Shown here piece after piece: positions 8,801-17,277 of a stretch of 64,000 bases of DNA; the first letter of the stretch is position 1, and the number at the start of each line of letters is the position of its first letter. The DNA is from JAYFNU01 sp964622315. Its GTDB lineage: Bacteria > Bacillota > Clostridia > Oscillospirales > Ruminococcaceae. The stretch spans positions 1-64,000 of the forward strand of contig CAZUOY010000001.1 of NCBI GenBank assembly GCA_964622315.1, given 5' to 3'. The position numbers and the translations under genes were made by a program. The notes under the pieces are model-generated. The model searched no databases. It saw nothing but the letters and a program-made list of their open reading frames with translations, and was not told the origin of the DNA.

Positions 8801-11107
8801 AACAACATACATCCGGACGACAGAGAACGTTACAGAGAATTTGTTAGCGATGAAAACCTTAAGAAGATATCGGAAGCCAAAGGCAGTTATTCCTTCCCGA
8901 ATATTGAGCTGCGATATCGTGAAAGCGACGAGCCGTATCACTGGGTTTCCGTGCAGGTGCTGAGCTTGGAGGACGGCGTTTACCTATTTTGCAGTATGGA
9001 TATCGAGGAGCGCAAGCGCGCTATGGAATACTATGGTGAAAAGGACAGCATAGAAGCCCGTCACCGTGAACAGGAGCGCTATCGAATAATCGTTGAGGAA
9101 ACAGGCACAGCAGTTGTAGAGTGGGATTTTGCCACCCACAATTTCTACAGCTCAAGCTCACTTCAAGATTACGACATAAAGCTTAAAGACGGTGAGGAGA
9201 TGAGCTCAAAAAGCTTCCTTAGAATTGTGCACCCCGACGACGTGAAGGAAGCTTCCGATTTCTTCCGCGCCTATAAAAGTCAAAAACTGAAGCACAGCGA
9301 AAAGACCCTTCGAATAAGAAAAAAGAGCGGCGAGTATGAGTGGTGCAGAATAACGGGAACCTTCGTTTACGGCGAGGACGGAAAACCCACCCGCGCTTTG
9401 GGAACTATCACAAACATCCAAGACGAGATGGAGATAAAGAAGGACCTTGAACGAAAGACTGACGATATCAACAACCTGGTTCAAAACCTTGCGCTCAGCT
9501 TTGCGATTGTTAGGGTTAAGGACGATAAAATAACACCTATATTTATAAGTAATAAGGCTTGCGAATTTATCGGATACAGCCAAGAGGAACTTATGAAGCT
9601 GAGCGGAAAGGATATAACCTCCGTCACTGAAAAGAAGTTCATCACAAATCTGACCAAGAGTACGAACAAAAAGAAGAAGGCTGATTTTACCTATAAGTTC
9701 CCGCGCAGAGATAATAGCTTTATTTGGCTTCGTGCCGTGGGCAGCGCAACAAAGGACGAGAACGGCGCATATACCTGTTATATCGCCCTTGACGATGTTA
9801 CAGATAAAGTAATGCGTGAGCAGGAAGACCGCTGGCGCGATGAAAAGTATAAGCTTCTCGCCCAAATGACCGACGCTGTCGTCTTCGATTATGTGCCTGC
9901 CACTGATACGCTTACCTACAGCCTATTCACGGAAAAACACGGCTTTATCGAACGGCAGATAAAGAACTATTCCGAGGTTATGCTTCGCACGAATATGATT
10001 CACCCGGATTACAAGGAGACGGTTTACCGCGAGCTTATGCGCGCGAGCAAGAAGGAATCAAGGGTGACGCTTGAATTTATCGCGAACAACTACGGTACGG
10101 GCTACTATTGGCGCAGAGTGCGCTGCATAAGTCTTCCCGGTGAGGACGCAAGCATATACAAGGTGGTCGGAAGCGTTGAGAATATTCAGCGTGAGAAGGA
10201 GATACAATCAGAGGCGAGCGACGGAAAGCTTTACCGCCGCGCCATCACCGCAAGCACGTTGGCTGTTGCGGAGTTTAACCTTACGAACGGTGATTTTGAT
10301 GTCGTCAGTATGGACCAGCATATTGCGCCCGAGTTTTACGAATTCCAAAACTACTATCTATGGAACACGCAGAAGGATTATATTCATCCTGACGACTACA
10401 ACGCGAACTGCGGAAGAATTAACAAACAGGCGCTTTGCATCTCCTTTAGAAGCGGTGTAGTAAACTACTCGCTTCAATACAGAATTAAAAAGCGTGACGG
10501 AAGCTATATATGGGTTAGCACAAAGCTTCACCTAACCTCGGCGTTAAACGAGAAGGAGATAAAGGGAATAGTTTATACCAGAATTATCGACGACGTTAAA
10601 CGAAGCGAAGCGGAGCTGAGACAACGAGCCGAGCGCGACGCGGTAACAGGTCTGTTCAACCGCGGAACCACCGAGGAGAGGATAGAAAACGCAATTTCAG
10701 ACGCCGAGGCTCAGTCGGTCGTCGTGGTTTTGGACGTAGACAACTTTAAGGGTCTTAACGACGCTTACGGACACCCGACGGGAGATAAGATACTTCGGCT
10801 GGTGTCCGACGCAATTCAAACCTCCTGCCGTAAATCCGATATTGTCGGGCGGCTTGGCGGAGACGAATTTGTGGCGTACCTTCATAATGCGCGGCTGGAA
10901 GACGCGAAGCTTACCGTGGAGCGCATATTCACTAAGGTAAGGGCGGAATCCGCTGAGTTTTCGGGCGGGCTGAATGTTACGCTTAGCGCAGGAATGACGG
11001 TAACAGACCCTGACAGGGATATGCACTTTAAGGAGGTCTACGAGCGGGCGGACAAAGCGCTTTACAAGGCCAAGGGTAACGGTAAGGACCAATACTGCGT
11101 GGAATGA
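5864..11107 (+). CDS. Giant membrane-anchored multi-PAS protein with degenerate GGDEF, intact EAL and intact C-terminal GGDEF
   Basis: About 1747 residues. TTG at 5864 is preferred because GGAAGG (5848-5853) is 10 nt upstream; GTG 5855 and TTG 5858 are too close. Order: signal-like hydrophobic segment (about 8-30), transmembrane helix (about 45-68), PAS-like region (85-210), GGDEF 1 (about 218-370) with GSDHF in place of GGDEF, EAL domain (about 376-630), about seven PAS-like sensor modules (650-1580), then GGDEF 2 (about 1590-1747). The EAL domain keeps EALVRW, NIS, EITES, DDFGSG, IKLD, AEGVE and QGY, so c-di-GMP hydrolysis is expected. GGDEF 2 has RLGGDEF and an RKSD inhibitory site five residues before it, so c-di-GMP synthesis is also expected. 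The many PAS modules suggest several ligands or redox inputs. Single gene with its own promoter and terminator. Confidence 0.9.
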   Translation: MKGKKTKTRLLLTAVCAASLFVLNGFAYADTGLGSENVLSGSALNVFVIGAFGFAVIAVVAIIVSLNRSKSITTLAERESLNSFIRDYKDIFVLEYDADTKKRVYVDERIKENFSGRYDQAKLKIEDVWKKSGTISKEDYEPFSEYMETVTKKAPETLNPKRDAHYLRLKNTDGVEAWYRAEAMLAENYKDGKDRIIISLINVDDDIKQREQLRHQAEYDSVAGIYNKSTFFKKTQELLSSGEREYTLIRWDIDRFKVFNDLFGVETGDWLLRTIGEELKRFVQPSATYGYLGSDHFAMCIPDDELDVTTMINNICVFLRSLPYNFNIQPRFGIYEIKDRSLSIEIMCDRVLLALRSIKGSYQKRYAYYDERLRREMLFEQQIVNEMSTALEEKQFQIYLQPQYRHSTGKIVSAEALVRWTHPTLGAISPSRFIPLFEKNGFISQMDRYVWEEACKCMQRWMKEKKHAVSLSVSVNISRMDIYDTELCNTLEEMVKSYGIPPSMLKLEITESAYVENPVQLIDVVNKLKKRGFTIQMDDFGSGYSSLNTLKDVPVDVIKLDLKFLSGEDNSGKGGAILNSVVRMAQWLNLEVIAEGVETIKQANYLQSIGCDLVQGYLYSKPVKIEEFEKMLESEGASTKNEWTGMDTIINSNEFWNPNAQISLIFQSFLNGAAIIEQSGELFEVTRRNTQFCEVVDVSEEMLKKYSTRLMDVVYPEDKAKIIDFFAEAVKTQAESVCECRFTLPETPDDIRYLRLHTRLIARSETRNVFYLSVDNVTREELQEKVNAEQAEALKKHAQFIQTVYSSVPYGVAQYTCDDNPICVDCNEACYRVMGYENAMDYKKAIAVSGGENVAIDEDKYIIDDAFRLCRETGEQQDIRFRIRTLKGDIHFIRAMLSIIEMPDETKYFQFVYADITDQVLAEQERNAYQYSYLLLSVFDDINQVNFYDDTITFISTRSAKSSASACHGIRDTLNSWISNNIHPDDRERYREFVSDENLKKISEAKGSYSFPNIELRYRESDEPYHWVSVQVLSLEDGVYLFCSMDIEERKRAMEYYGEKDSIEARHREQERYRIIVEETGTAVVEWDFATHNFYSSSSLQDYDIKLKDGEEMSSKSFLRIVHPDDVKEASDFFRAYKSQKLKHSEKTLRIRKKSGEYEWCRITGTFVYGEDGKPTRALGTITNIQDEMEIKKDLERKTDDINNLVQNLALSFAIVRVKDDKITPIFISNKACEFIGYSQEELMKLSGKDITSVTEKKFITNLTKSTNKKKKADFTYKFPRRDNSFIWLRAVGSATKDENGAYTCYIALDDVTDKVMREQEDRWRDEKYKLLAQMTDAVVFDYVPATDTLTYSLFTEKHGFIERQIKNYSEVMLRTNMIHPDYKETVYRELMRASKKESRVTLEFIANNYGTGYYWRRVRCISLPGEDASIYKVVGSVENIQREKEIQSEASDGKLYRRAITASTLAVAEFNLTNGDFDVVSMDQHIAPEFYEFQNYYLWNTQKDYIHPDDYNANCGRINKQALCISFRSGVVNYSLQYRIKKRDGSYIWVSTKLHLTSALNEKEIKGIVYTRIIDDVKRSEAELRQRAERDAVTGLFNRGTTEERIENAISDAEAQSVVVVLDVDNFKGLNDAYGHPTGDKILRLVSDAIQTSCRKSDIVGRLGGDEFVAYLHNARLEDAKLTVERIFTKVRAESAEFSGGLNVTLSAGMTVTDPDRDMHFKEVYERADKALYKAKGNGKDQYCVE

Positions 11108-11173
11108 ACTGATTAGGCATAAGTTTTCCTTTGCGGAAACGAGATTATCAGCATAAAAACAAGATTAATAAAT

Positions 11174-11205
11174 GAAGAAGGCGGCTCTTTCGAGCCGCCT
11201 TCTTC
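11174..11205. terminator. Bidirectional intrinsic terminator
   Basis: A perfect 14-bp stem GAAGAAGGCGGCTC / GAGCCGCCTTCTTC with a TTTC loop lies between the convergent giant GGDEF/EAL gene and the GH94 gene. Confidence 0.85.
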
Positions 11206-11231
11206 TATGGTCAGGAAAAGCAATGAGAGTA

Positions 11232-13664
11232 TCACATTTCAACAGCAACGCTGTAAACCTTTTTTCCGCTTTCAAACGGAATAATGAAGCCGTCGGTTTC
11301 CTTGCCGTCAACTGTAAGCTTATGCGTGCCTTTGCCCGTGTTCTTAACGGTGATGTTATAAACCGCGCCGCGGAATTTACGGGTTATCTTAACTGTTTTT
11401 ATTGAAGCGGGCAGACACGGCTCAATGCGAAGACCGTCGTAATCGGGGCAGATACCGAGAATGCCTTGGCTTGCCGCCACGAAGGTCCAAGCAGCCGTTC
11501 CTGTAAGCCAGCTGTTCTTTGCTTCACCGTAGTTTTTAGCGTCGCGTCCCGCTATCATCTGAGCGTAAACGTACGGCTCGGTGCGGTGAACCTCACTTAC
11601 GTTTTCAAGGTAAGCGGGGCAGTTTCTTCTATAGGTATCGAAAGCGTTTTCGCCGTCCTTGAGTGCGGAGTAGGCAAGCACAATCCATGTATTGTTGTGG
11701 CAGAAGACGGAGCCGTTCTCCTTGTATCCGGGCGGATAGCTCGAAATTTCGCCAAGCTCTACGTGATATTCGGTGTAGCAAGGATGAAGAATTTCAACAC
11801 CGTAATCGTTAACGAGGTGTTTTTTAACGGAAGCGAGAGCCTTTTTGCCAAAGCCCTTGTCCGCGCCGATACCAGCCATTGTGCAGAAGCCCTGGGGCTC
11901 AATAAAGATTTTACCTTCCTTACATTCCTTACTGCCTATCTTCTGCTCGAAAGCGTCGTAGGCGCGAAGGAACCATTCGCCGTCCCAGCCGAACTTTTCG
12001 ACAGCCTTAGTTATGGCATCGACCTCTTTTTCTATCTGCTTTGCTTCCGCTTTGTCGCCGAAGCGGCGGCAGATTTCGGCGTACTCCTTGCCGTACTTTA
12101 CGAACATGCCCGCGATAAATACGCTTTCCGCGACCTCTTTCTTATCGCTTGAGCGACCGGAGAAGCACTGGAAGCTCTCGCCCGGCTCCTCACTGAAGCA
12201 ATTTAGGTTGAGGCAGTCGTTCCAGTCAGCGTGGCCTATAAGGGGAAGTCCGTGCGGGCCCTTATTATTTATCGTGAAGTTAACACTGCGTCTTAGGTGC
12301 TCCATTAGCGGCTTTTCGCTGCCGGGAACATTGTTGAAGGGGGTGGGAACGTCGAGAATCGAAGCGTCGCCGCTCTCCTTAATGTATGCCGCGACGCAAG
12401 CGACGAGCCAAAGCGGGTCATCGTTGAAGCCGCCGCCGATATCGGCGTTTCCGTTCTTTGTGAGGGGCTGATACTGGTGATAGGTGCTGCCGTCCTCGAA
12501 CTGAATGGAGGCGATATCGATTATACGTTCACGTGCGCGCTCGGGGATAAGGTGAACGAAGCCGAGCAGGTCCTGACAGCTGTCACGGAAGCCCATTCCG
12601 CGTCCCGTTCCGCTCTCGTAGTAGCTGGCGGAACGACTCATATTAAATGTGACCATGCACTGGTATTGGTTCCATATGTTAACCATACGGTCAAGCTTTT
12701 TATCGCCGCTGTTCACGTTAAGCTTTGAAAGAAGGTCTTCCCAATATGCGGCGAGCGCGGCAAGCGCGTCGTCTACCTGCTTTTCTGTGCTGTACTTTTT
12801 AATCAATGCGTTCGCAAGCGTCTTATTAATTACGCCCTTCTTAGCGAACTTTTTATCTCTTGGGTTCTCTACATATCCGAGCTGGAAGATAAGCGTCTTG
12901 CTCTCGCCCTTCTTAAGGGTGATGTCAAGCTTGTGGCTTGCAATTGGTGCCCAGCCTGAAGCGACGCTGTTCTTGCTTTTACCCTTCAAAACCACCTCGG
13001 GTTTATCCCAAGAATTGAACTGACCAAGAAAGCTGTCGCGGTCGGTGTCGAAGCCGCTCATCTTCTCGTTTACGGTGAAGAAGGCAAAGTGGTTGCGGCG
13101 CTCGCGGTATTCGGTCTTGTGGTAGATTGTGCTGTTCTCTATTTCAACTTCGCCTATGTTCCAGTTGCGCTGGAAGTTGTTAGCGTCGTCTACCGCGTTC
13201 CATAAGCACCACTCTATAGCACTGAAAACAGTGAATTTCTTAGTTGAGTCCGTATTGTTCTTTAACACTAATTTGTTAATTTCACAGGAATCTCCCAACG
13301 GCACAAAGCAGGTGAGAGCGGCGGAAAGCCCGTTCTTTTCGGAATCGAAAACCGAATAGCCCAAGCCGTGACGGCACTCGTATCTGTCAAGCTCGGTTCT
13401 TGTGGGAAGGAAACCGGGATTCCAAACGCTGTCTCCATCTTTAATATAGTAGCAGCGCCCGCCCGCGTCCGCGGGTACGTTGTTGTAGCGAAAACGGGTT
13501 ATTCTGCGAAGCTTCGCGTCCTTGTAAAATGTGTAGCCGCCGCAGGTGTTCGAAATAAGTCCGAAAAAGCCGTCGTTTCCGAGATAGTTTATCCACGGAA
13601 GCGGCGTGGCGGGAGTTTTTATCACATATTCTTTACTTTCGTCATTAAAATGCCCAAAATTCAT
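11232..13664 (-). CDS. Cellobiose phosphorylase (glycoside hydrolase family 94)
   Basis: 810 residues, the usual length for the family, starting at ATG 13664 with GAGGAG 8 nt upstream. It matches my recollection of clostridial cellobiose phosphorylase along its whole length: N-terminal MNFGHFNDESKEYVI and PWINYLGN, YECRHGLGYS, the family block SRSASYYESGTGRGMGFRDS, the catalytic-acid region HADWNDCLNLNCF, and C-terminal KNSWLTGTAAW. The enzyme splits cellobiose with phosphate into glucose 1-phosphate and glucose in the cytoplasm. There is no signal peptide. It is divergent from a LacI regulator, and a shared operator lies just downstream of its -10. The glucokinase at 15102 would use the free glucose. 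Substrate is likely but not certain from sequence alone. Confidence 0.92.
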   Translation of the reverse strand: MNFGHFNDESKEYVIKTPATPLPWINYLGNDGFFGLISNTCGGYTFYKDAKLRRITRFRYNNVPADAGGRCYYIKDGDSVWNPGFLPTRTELDRYECRHGLGYSVFDSEKNGLSAALTCFVPLGDSCEINKLVLKNNTDSTKKFTVFSAIEWCLWNAVDDANNFQRNWNIGEVEIENSTIYHKTEYRERRNHFAFFTVNEKMSGFDTDRDSFLGQFNSWDKPEVVLKGKSKNSVASGWAPIASHKLDITLKKGESKTLIFQLGYVENPRDKKFAKKGVINKTLANALIKKYSTEKQVDDALAALAAYWEDLLSKLNVNSGDKKLDRMVNIWNQYQCMVTFNMSRSASYYESGTGRGMGFRDSCQDLLGFVHLIPERARERIIDIASIQFEDGSTYHQYQPLTKNGNADIGGGFNDDPLWLVACVAAYIKESGDASILDVPTPFNNVPGSEKPLMEHLRRSVNFTINNKGPHGLPLIGHADWNDCLNLNCFSEEPGESFQCFSGRSSDKKEVAESVFIAGMFVKYGKEYAEICRRFGDKAEAKQIEKEVDAITKAVEKFGWDGEWFLRAYDAFEQKIGSKECKEGKIFIEPQGFCTMAGIGADKGFGKKALASVKKHLVNDYGVEILHPCYTEYHVELGEISSYPPGYKENGSVFCHNNTWIVLAYSALKDGENAFDTYRRNCPAYLENVSEVHRTEPYVYAQMIAGRDAKNYGEAKNSWLTGTAAWTFVAASQGILGICPDYDGLRIEPCLPASIKTVKITRKFRGAVYNITVKNTGKGTHKLTVDGKETDGFIIPFESGKKVYSVAVEM

Positions 13665-13707
13665 AACACGGACTCCTCTTATGTATTAATCTTGTTATTG
13701 TCCGAAA

Positions 13708-13723
13708 ACTTAATCGTTTTCGT
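13708..13723 (-). promoter_or_regulatory. Candidate LacI-family operator in front of the GH94 gene
   Basis: ACTTAATCGTTTTCGT is the exact reverse complement of the 16-mer at 13885-13900. It has a central CG like many LacI-family operators and sits directly downstream of the GH94 -10 (13727-13732), where a bound repressor would block transcription. Confidence 0.7.
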
Positions 13724-13726
13724 AAT

Positions 13727-13756
13727 ATTAAACTAATAATAACGCAAAATAGTCAA
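13727..13756 (-). promoter_or_regulatory. Promoter of the cellobiose phosphorylase gene
   Basis: On the minus strand TTGACT (13751-13756), an 18-nt spacer and TTTAAT (13727-13732), followed at once by the operator at 13708-13723. Confidence 0.65.
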
Positions 13757-13849
13757 AAAATCAAAACATTTTTACACTAAAGCTTATTATTTGGTATAAT
13801 GCACAACAAATGCCTGCATTTTTTGAAGTGCCACAGGGAGCAAAATTGC

Positions 13850-13878
13850 TTGACTTATGTTTTTGGCAAATATATAAT
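13850..13878 (+). promoter_or_regulatory. Promoter of the LacI-family gene
   Basis: TTGACT at 13850-13855, a 17-nt spacer and TATAAT at 13873-13878. The expected transcription start falls at the operator 13885-13900. Confidence 0.75.
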
Positions 13879-13884
13879 TTAAGG

Positions 13885-13900
13885 ACGAAAACGATTAAGT
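13885..13900 (+). promoter_or_regulatory. Candidate LacI-family operator in front of the repressor gene
   Basis: ACGAAAACGATTAAGT, a perfect inverted copy of 13708-13723. It overlaps the predicted +1 of the repressor promoter, which suggests autoregulation. Confidence 0.7.
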
Positions 13901-13929
13901 AAGGTTGTAACCTTAAGAGGGGCAGAAGA

Positions 13930-14937
13930 ATGGTCACCCTAAAGGATATATCAAAAGAATGCGGTGTTTCCGTGGCAACGGCAAGCAAGGCGCTAAACGG
14001 GCTTTCGGATATTAGCGAGGAAACGGCGCGGTATATAAGAGAAACGGCTAAGCGAATGGGATACCTGCCGAATGCGGCGGCGCGTTCGCTTAAGACCAAC
14101 CGTTCCCATAACATCGGAGTGTTGTTTGTCGATAAGACAAGCAGCGGTCTTAAGCACGAATATTTTTCGGTTGTTCTAAGCAGCGTCAAGGACGAGGCGG
14201 AGCTTTTAGGCTACGATGTTACCTTTATCAGTAAGGATATAGCAAACCTTGATATGAACTATTATGAGCATGCGAAATATCGCAGCTGCGACGGTGTGGT
14301 GGTAGCGTCGGTCGATTTCAAGGACGCGGATGTAATACAGCTTGTCGAAAGCGAGATACCAACCGTGACGCTTGACCATGTGTTTGACAACACCACGGCG
14401 ATACTGTCGGACAATATCGGCGGAATGGTCGATATAGTGGAATATGTGTATAAAATGGGCCACAGAAAGATAGCGATTATACACGGTGAGGACACCTCCG
14501 TTACACAAAAAAGACTCGCAAGCTTTCGTAAAACCTGCGAGCGTTTGGGGCTTAACATTCCTGAAGAATACATTAAAACAGGAGCCTACCACGACCCGAA
14601 GGCAGCGGCGCTTGCCGCAAGGGCGTTGGTTTCGCTTGAGGATAGACCGACTTGCATCATCTTTCCTGACGATTTCTCCTTTATCGGCGGCATGAACGAG
14701 ATGGAAAAGCACCATCTTTCTATTCCCGACGATATAAGCGCCGTGGGTTATGACGGAATACTGCTCTCGCAGGTGCTTCGCCCTAAGCTTACCACCTACA
14801 AACAGGACGCTGAGATGATGGGCAGGGAAGCGGCGCGCAAGCTTGTTGAGGAGATAGAAAACCCGAAAACCTACATTCCACAGCAGATTATGGTTTCGGG
14901 CAGACTCATTGAAGGCGACACAGTGAAACGGCTGTAG
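13930..14937 (+). CDS. LacI-family transcriptional regulator, probable repressor of the cellobiose phosphorylase gene
   Basis: 335 residues, typical of LacI/GalR regulators. Residues 1-60 are the winged-free helix-turn-helix and hinge (VTLKDISKECGVSVATASKALNG, YLPNAAARSLKTNRS), and residues 62-330 form the periplasmic-binding-like effector domain (IGVLFVDKT, VVVASVDF, CIIFPDDFSFIGGMNEM, ISAVGYDG). AGGGGC-type purines precede ATG 13930. Its gene is divergent from the GH94 gene and both promoters carry the same 16-bp site at the same place relative to the -10, so it likely represses both genes until a sugar binds. The effector is not readable from the sequence; cellobiose or a phosphorylated or related sugar is an inference from context. 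Confidence 0.93.
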   Translation: MVTLKDISKECGVSVATASKALNGLSDISEETARYIRETAKRMGYLPNAAARSLKTNRSHNIGVLFVDKTSSGLKHEYFSVVLSSVKDEAELLGYDVTFISKDIANLDMNYYEHAKYRSCDGVVVASVDFKDADVIQLVESEIPTVTLDHVFDNTTAILSDNIGGMVDIVEYVYKMGHRKIAIIHGEDTSVTQKRLASFRKTCERLGLNIPEEYIKTGAYHDPKAAALAARALVSLEDRPTCIIFPDDFSFIGGMNEMEKHHLSIPDDISAVGYDGILLSQVLRPKLTTYKQDAEMMGREAARKLVEEIENPKTYIPQQIMVSGRLIEGDTVKRL

Positions 14938-14959
14938 CCAATACTGCAAAAGGGTTTTT

Positions 14960-14983
14960 AAGACCGACGCGTGCGCCGGTCTT
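14960..14983 (+). terminator. Intrinsic terminator after the LacI gene
   Basis: AAGACCG and CGGTCTT form the outer stem with a CGC/GCG inner helix, followed by TTGTTTT. Confidence 0.75.
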
Positions 14984-15040
14984 TGTTTTAAAGCGTAACA
15001 GTTTTCATTATCAAAGCACGTTTTTTACAGTCTTTTGAGG

Positions 15041-15069
15041 TTGAACAAAATCAAAAAAATATATATAAT
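15041..15069 (+). promoter_or_regulatory. Promoter of the ROK kinase gene
   Basis: TTGAAC at 15041-15046, a 17-nt spacer and TATAAT at 15064-15069. No copy of the 13885 operator is visible here. Confidence 0.75.
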
Positions 15070-15101
15070 ATGAAATATCAGTTTAATTTTGAGGTATTAT
15101 T

Positions 15102-16052
15102 ATGAGCTATCGTCTTGGAATTGACCTCGGCGGAACGGGGATAAAAACAGGAGTAATCGACGAGAACAACCGTATCATATGTAAGAACAGTGCGCCGACC
15201 GACTCGAACAAACCGTTTGAGGAGGTTGTGAAGGATATCGCGGACGCTGCTTTCGCCGCGGTTGAGGGCGCGGGACTGAATATACATGATTTCATAATGG
15301 CGGGACTCGGAACACCCGGTTTTATTGATAAAAAGGGCAACCTCATCTTTTCAGGAAACCTTAAGTGGCGAAACGTGCCGCTTAAAAGCGAGCTTGAGAA
15401 GCATTTTTCCATGCCTGTCTATGTCAGCAACGACGCGAACTGCGCCGTCGTGGGCGAGGTGGTAGCGGGCTCGGGCAAGGGTTATAAGAACACTATAATG
15501 ATTACTCTCGGCACAGGCGTAGGCGGCGGTATTGTGCTTGACGGTCTTCTCTACACGGGCGGCGACGGAATGGGCACAGAGGTGGGACATATTCCGATAG
15601 TCGTCGGCGGAGAAAAATGCACCTGCGGAATTTCCGGCTGCTTCGAGGCGTATGCCTCGGTTACTGCGCTTATCCGCGAAACCGACCGCGCCATAAAAAA
15701 ATATCAGAGCAAGACGCTAATGCAAAACTACCTTATCGAGCATGGTGAAATAAGCGGGCGCACCGCCTTTGACTGCATGCGTATGGGTGACAAGATAGCC
15801 GCTGAGGTTGTAGACCGCTATGAGGAATATGTCGCGGCCGGTATAGGCGGACTTATCAGCACCTTCCGCCCAGAGGTAATTCTGATTGGCGGAGGTCTCA
15901 GCAATGAGGGTGAAACCCTTATGAAGCCGCTCAACGAAAAGGTGGGCAAGTATGTCTTTGCCTATAGCGAAATAGGTGCGCCGAAAATCGTCAAGGCGCT
16001 TCTCGGCAACGACGCCGGAATAATCGGCGCCGCGTATCTCGACAGAGTTTAA
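15102..16052 (+). CDS. ROK-family glucokinase
   Basis: 316 residues. The N-terminal phosphate-binding motif is LGIDLGGTGIKTGVI, the sugar-binding and catalytic stretch is SNDANCAVVGE, the second ATP motif is LGTGVGGGIV, and the ROK zinc site CTCGISGCFE follows GHIPIVVGGEKC. ROK kinases of this type usually phosphorylate glucose with ATP in the cytoplasm, which would use the glucose released by the GH94 phosphorylase next door. ATG 15102 has GAGGT 7 nt upstream. Its own promoter lies at 15041. It may be read together with the Gfo/Idh/MocA gene 85 nt downstream, as no terminator is visible between them. N-acetylsugar or fructose specificity cannot be excluded. Confidence 0.9.
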   Translation: MSYRLGIDLGGTGIKTGVIDENNRIICKNSAPTDSNKPFEEVVKDIADAAFAAVEGAGLNIHDFIMAGLGTPGFIDKKGNLIFSGNLKWRNVPLKSELEKHFSMPVYVSNDANCAVVGEVVAGSGKGYKNTIMITLGTGVGGGIVLDGLLYTGGDGMGTEVGHIPIVVGGEKCTCGISGCFEAYASVTALIRETDRAIKKYQSKTLMQNYLIEHGEISGRTAFDCMRMGDKIAAEVVDRYEEYVAAGIGGLISTFRPEVILIGGGLSNEGETLMKPLNEKVGKYVFAYSEIGAPKIVKALLGNDAGIIGAAYLDRV

Positions 16053-16137
16053 TGGGTTTACTTTTAGCAGAAACACGAAATATATCGACATAACCGACGT
16101 GTGGCTTTCGGGCTTATGCGAAAGGAAAGGTCAAGCT

Positions 16138-17145
16138 ATGATACGTTTTGCGGTAATCGGCACCGGTGACATAACAAGAGAGTTTCTAAGGCTTTCACAG
16201 ACGGTTGAGGATTTTCAGCTTACTGCGGTTTATTCCCGGTCCCTTCGCACCGCGAGCAGGTTTGCAAACGAAACAGGCGCACAATACTGCTTCGACAGCC
16301 TTGACGAGTTAGCCGCATGTAATGAGGTGGACGCGGTCTATATCGCGTCGCCGAATATCTGTCATAAACAGCAGGCAATAGCTATGCTGAGCGCGAAGAA
16401 GCATGTGCTTGTGGAAAAGCCCGCCGCCGCGTCAAAGGCGGACTTTATTGAGATGGAGAGCGTGGCAAAGGAGAACGGTGTAATCCTCTTAGAGGCTATG
16501 CGTGCGGCGTTTGTACCGGGGACGCAGGCTATCGTTGAGGCGCTTCCGAGACTCGGCGCTATCCGCCGCGCTACGATTAGCTTCTGTCAATACTCCGACA
16601 ACTACGACAACTATAAGCGCGGCGAGGAAACCAACACCTTCAACCCGGCGCTTGCGAACGGCTCACTTATGGACCTCGGCGTTTACTGCGCCAGAGCCTG
16701 CGTGTTTCTTTTCGGTGAACCCACGGGCATAAAGGCGGCGGTAAACAAGCTTCCGAACGGCTATGACGCACAGGGCACGGTAATCTGTGAATACCCGGAA
16801 ATGCTTGCCGAGCTTCGCTTTTCAAAGATAGCAAAGGGAAGTATGAAAAGTGAAATACAAGGCGAAGACGCGGCGTTGATTATAAACGATATGTTCTACC
16901 CAACAGACGTAAGAATAGAGTACCGCGCGGGAGGCGAGGAGGTTATTTATACCGAAAACGCCGTAAGCTGGGGTGGTCTCAATTACGAGACGGCGGCTTT
17001 TATTAAAATGATAGAAACGGGTGAATTTCCAAAGGAGAAGAACGAGCTTACCAAAAAGACGCTCGCCCTTATGGACGAGGTTCGCTCCCAGCTTTCCATT
17101 AACTTCGTAAACCCCATGCACCTGCAAGGACCGTATATACGATAA
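16138..17145 (+). CDS. Gfo/Idh/MocA-family NAD(P)-dependent oxidoreductase
   Basis: 335 residues from ATG 16138, chosen because the purine run AAAGGAAAGG ends about 7 nt upstream and the Rossmann fold begins at once (IRFAVIGTGDITREF). The family lysine motif is VEKPAA near residue 95, and residues 120-330 are the alpha/beta C-terminal domain (LMDLGVYCARACVFLFGEP). Members oxidise or reduce sugars, inositols, dihydrodiols or related compounds with NAD(P). No substrate can be assigned. It follows the ROK kinase without a visible terminator and ends at a strong terminator, so a two-gene sugar operon is plausible. Confidence 0.88.
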   Translation: MIRFAVIGTGDITREFLRLSQTVEDFQLTAVYSRSLRTASRFANETGAQYCFDSLDELAACNEVDAVYIASPNICHKQQAIAMLSAKKHVLVEKPAAASKADFIEMESVAKENGVILLEAMRAAFVPGTQAIVEALPRLGAIRRATISFCQYSDNYDNYKRGEETNTFNPALANGSLMDLGVYCARACVFLFGEPTGIKAAVNKLPNGYDAQGTVICEYPEMLAELRFSKIAKGSMKSEIQGEDAALIINDMFYPTDVRIEYRAGGEEVIYTENAVSWGGLNYETAAFIKMIETGEFPKEKNELTKKTLALMDEVRSQLSINFVNPMHLQGPYIR

Positions 17146-17152
17146 AAAGCCC

Positions 17153-17180
17153 AAGGACGCGGTTGACCGACCGCGTCCTT
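17153..17180 (+). terminator. Intrinsic terminator
   Basis: AAGGACGCGGT / ACCGCGTCCTT, an 11-bp perfect stem with a 6-nt loop, followed by an AT-rich tract. Confidence 0.8.
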
Positions 17181-17277
17181 TAATATTTACAGCATAACGG
17201 ATGAAATTTGTATTTAAATTTTAAGCGGAATAAAGTATACTGAAAGCAAGAAGATGGATATGTTCGGAGGTAACGCT

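Noticed and set aside
11466..12152. Plus-strand open frame inside the cellobiose phosphorylase gene
   Set aside because: It is antisense to a full-length, conserved GH94 gene and has no ribosome binding site or family match.
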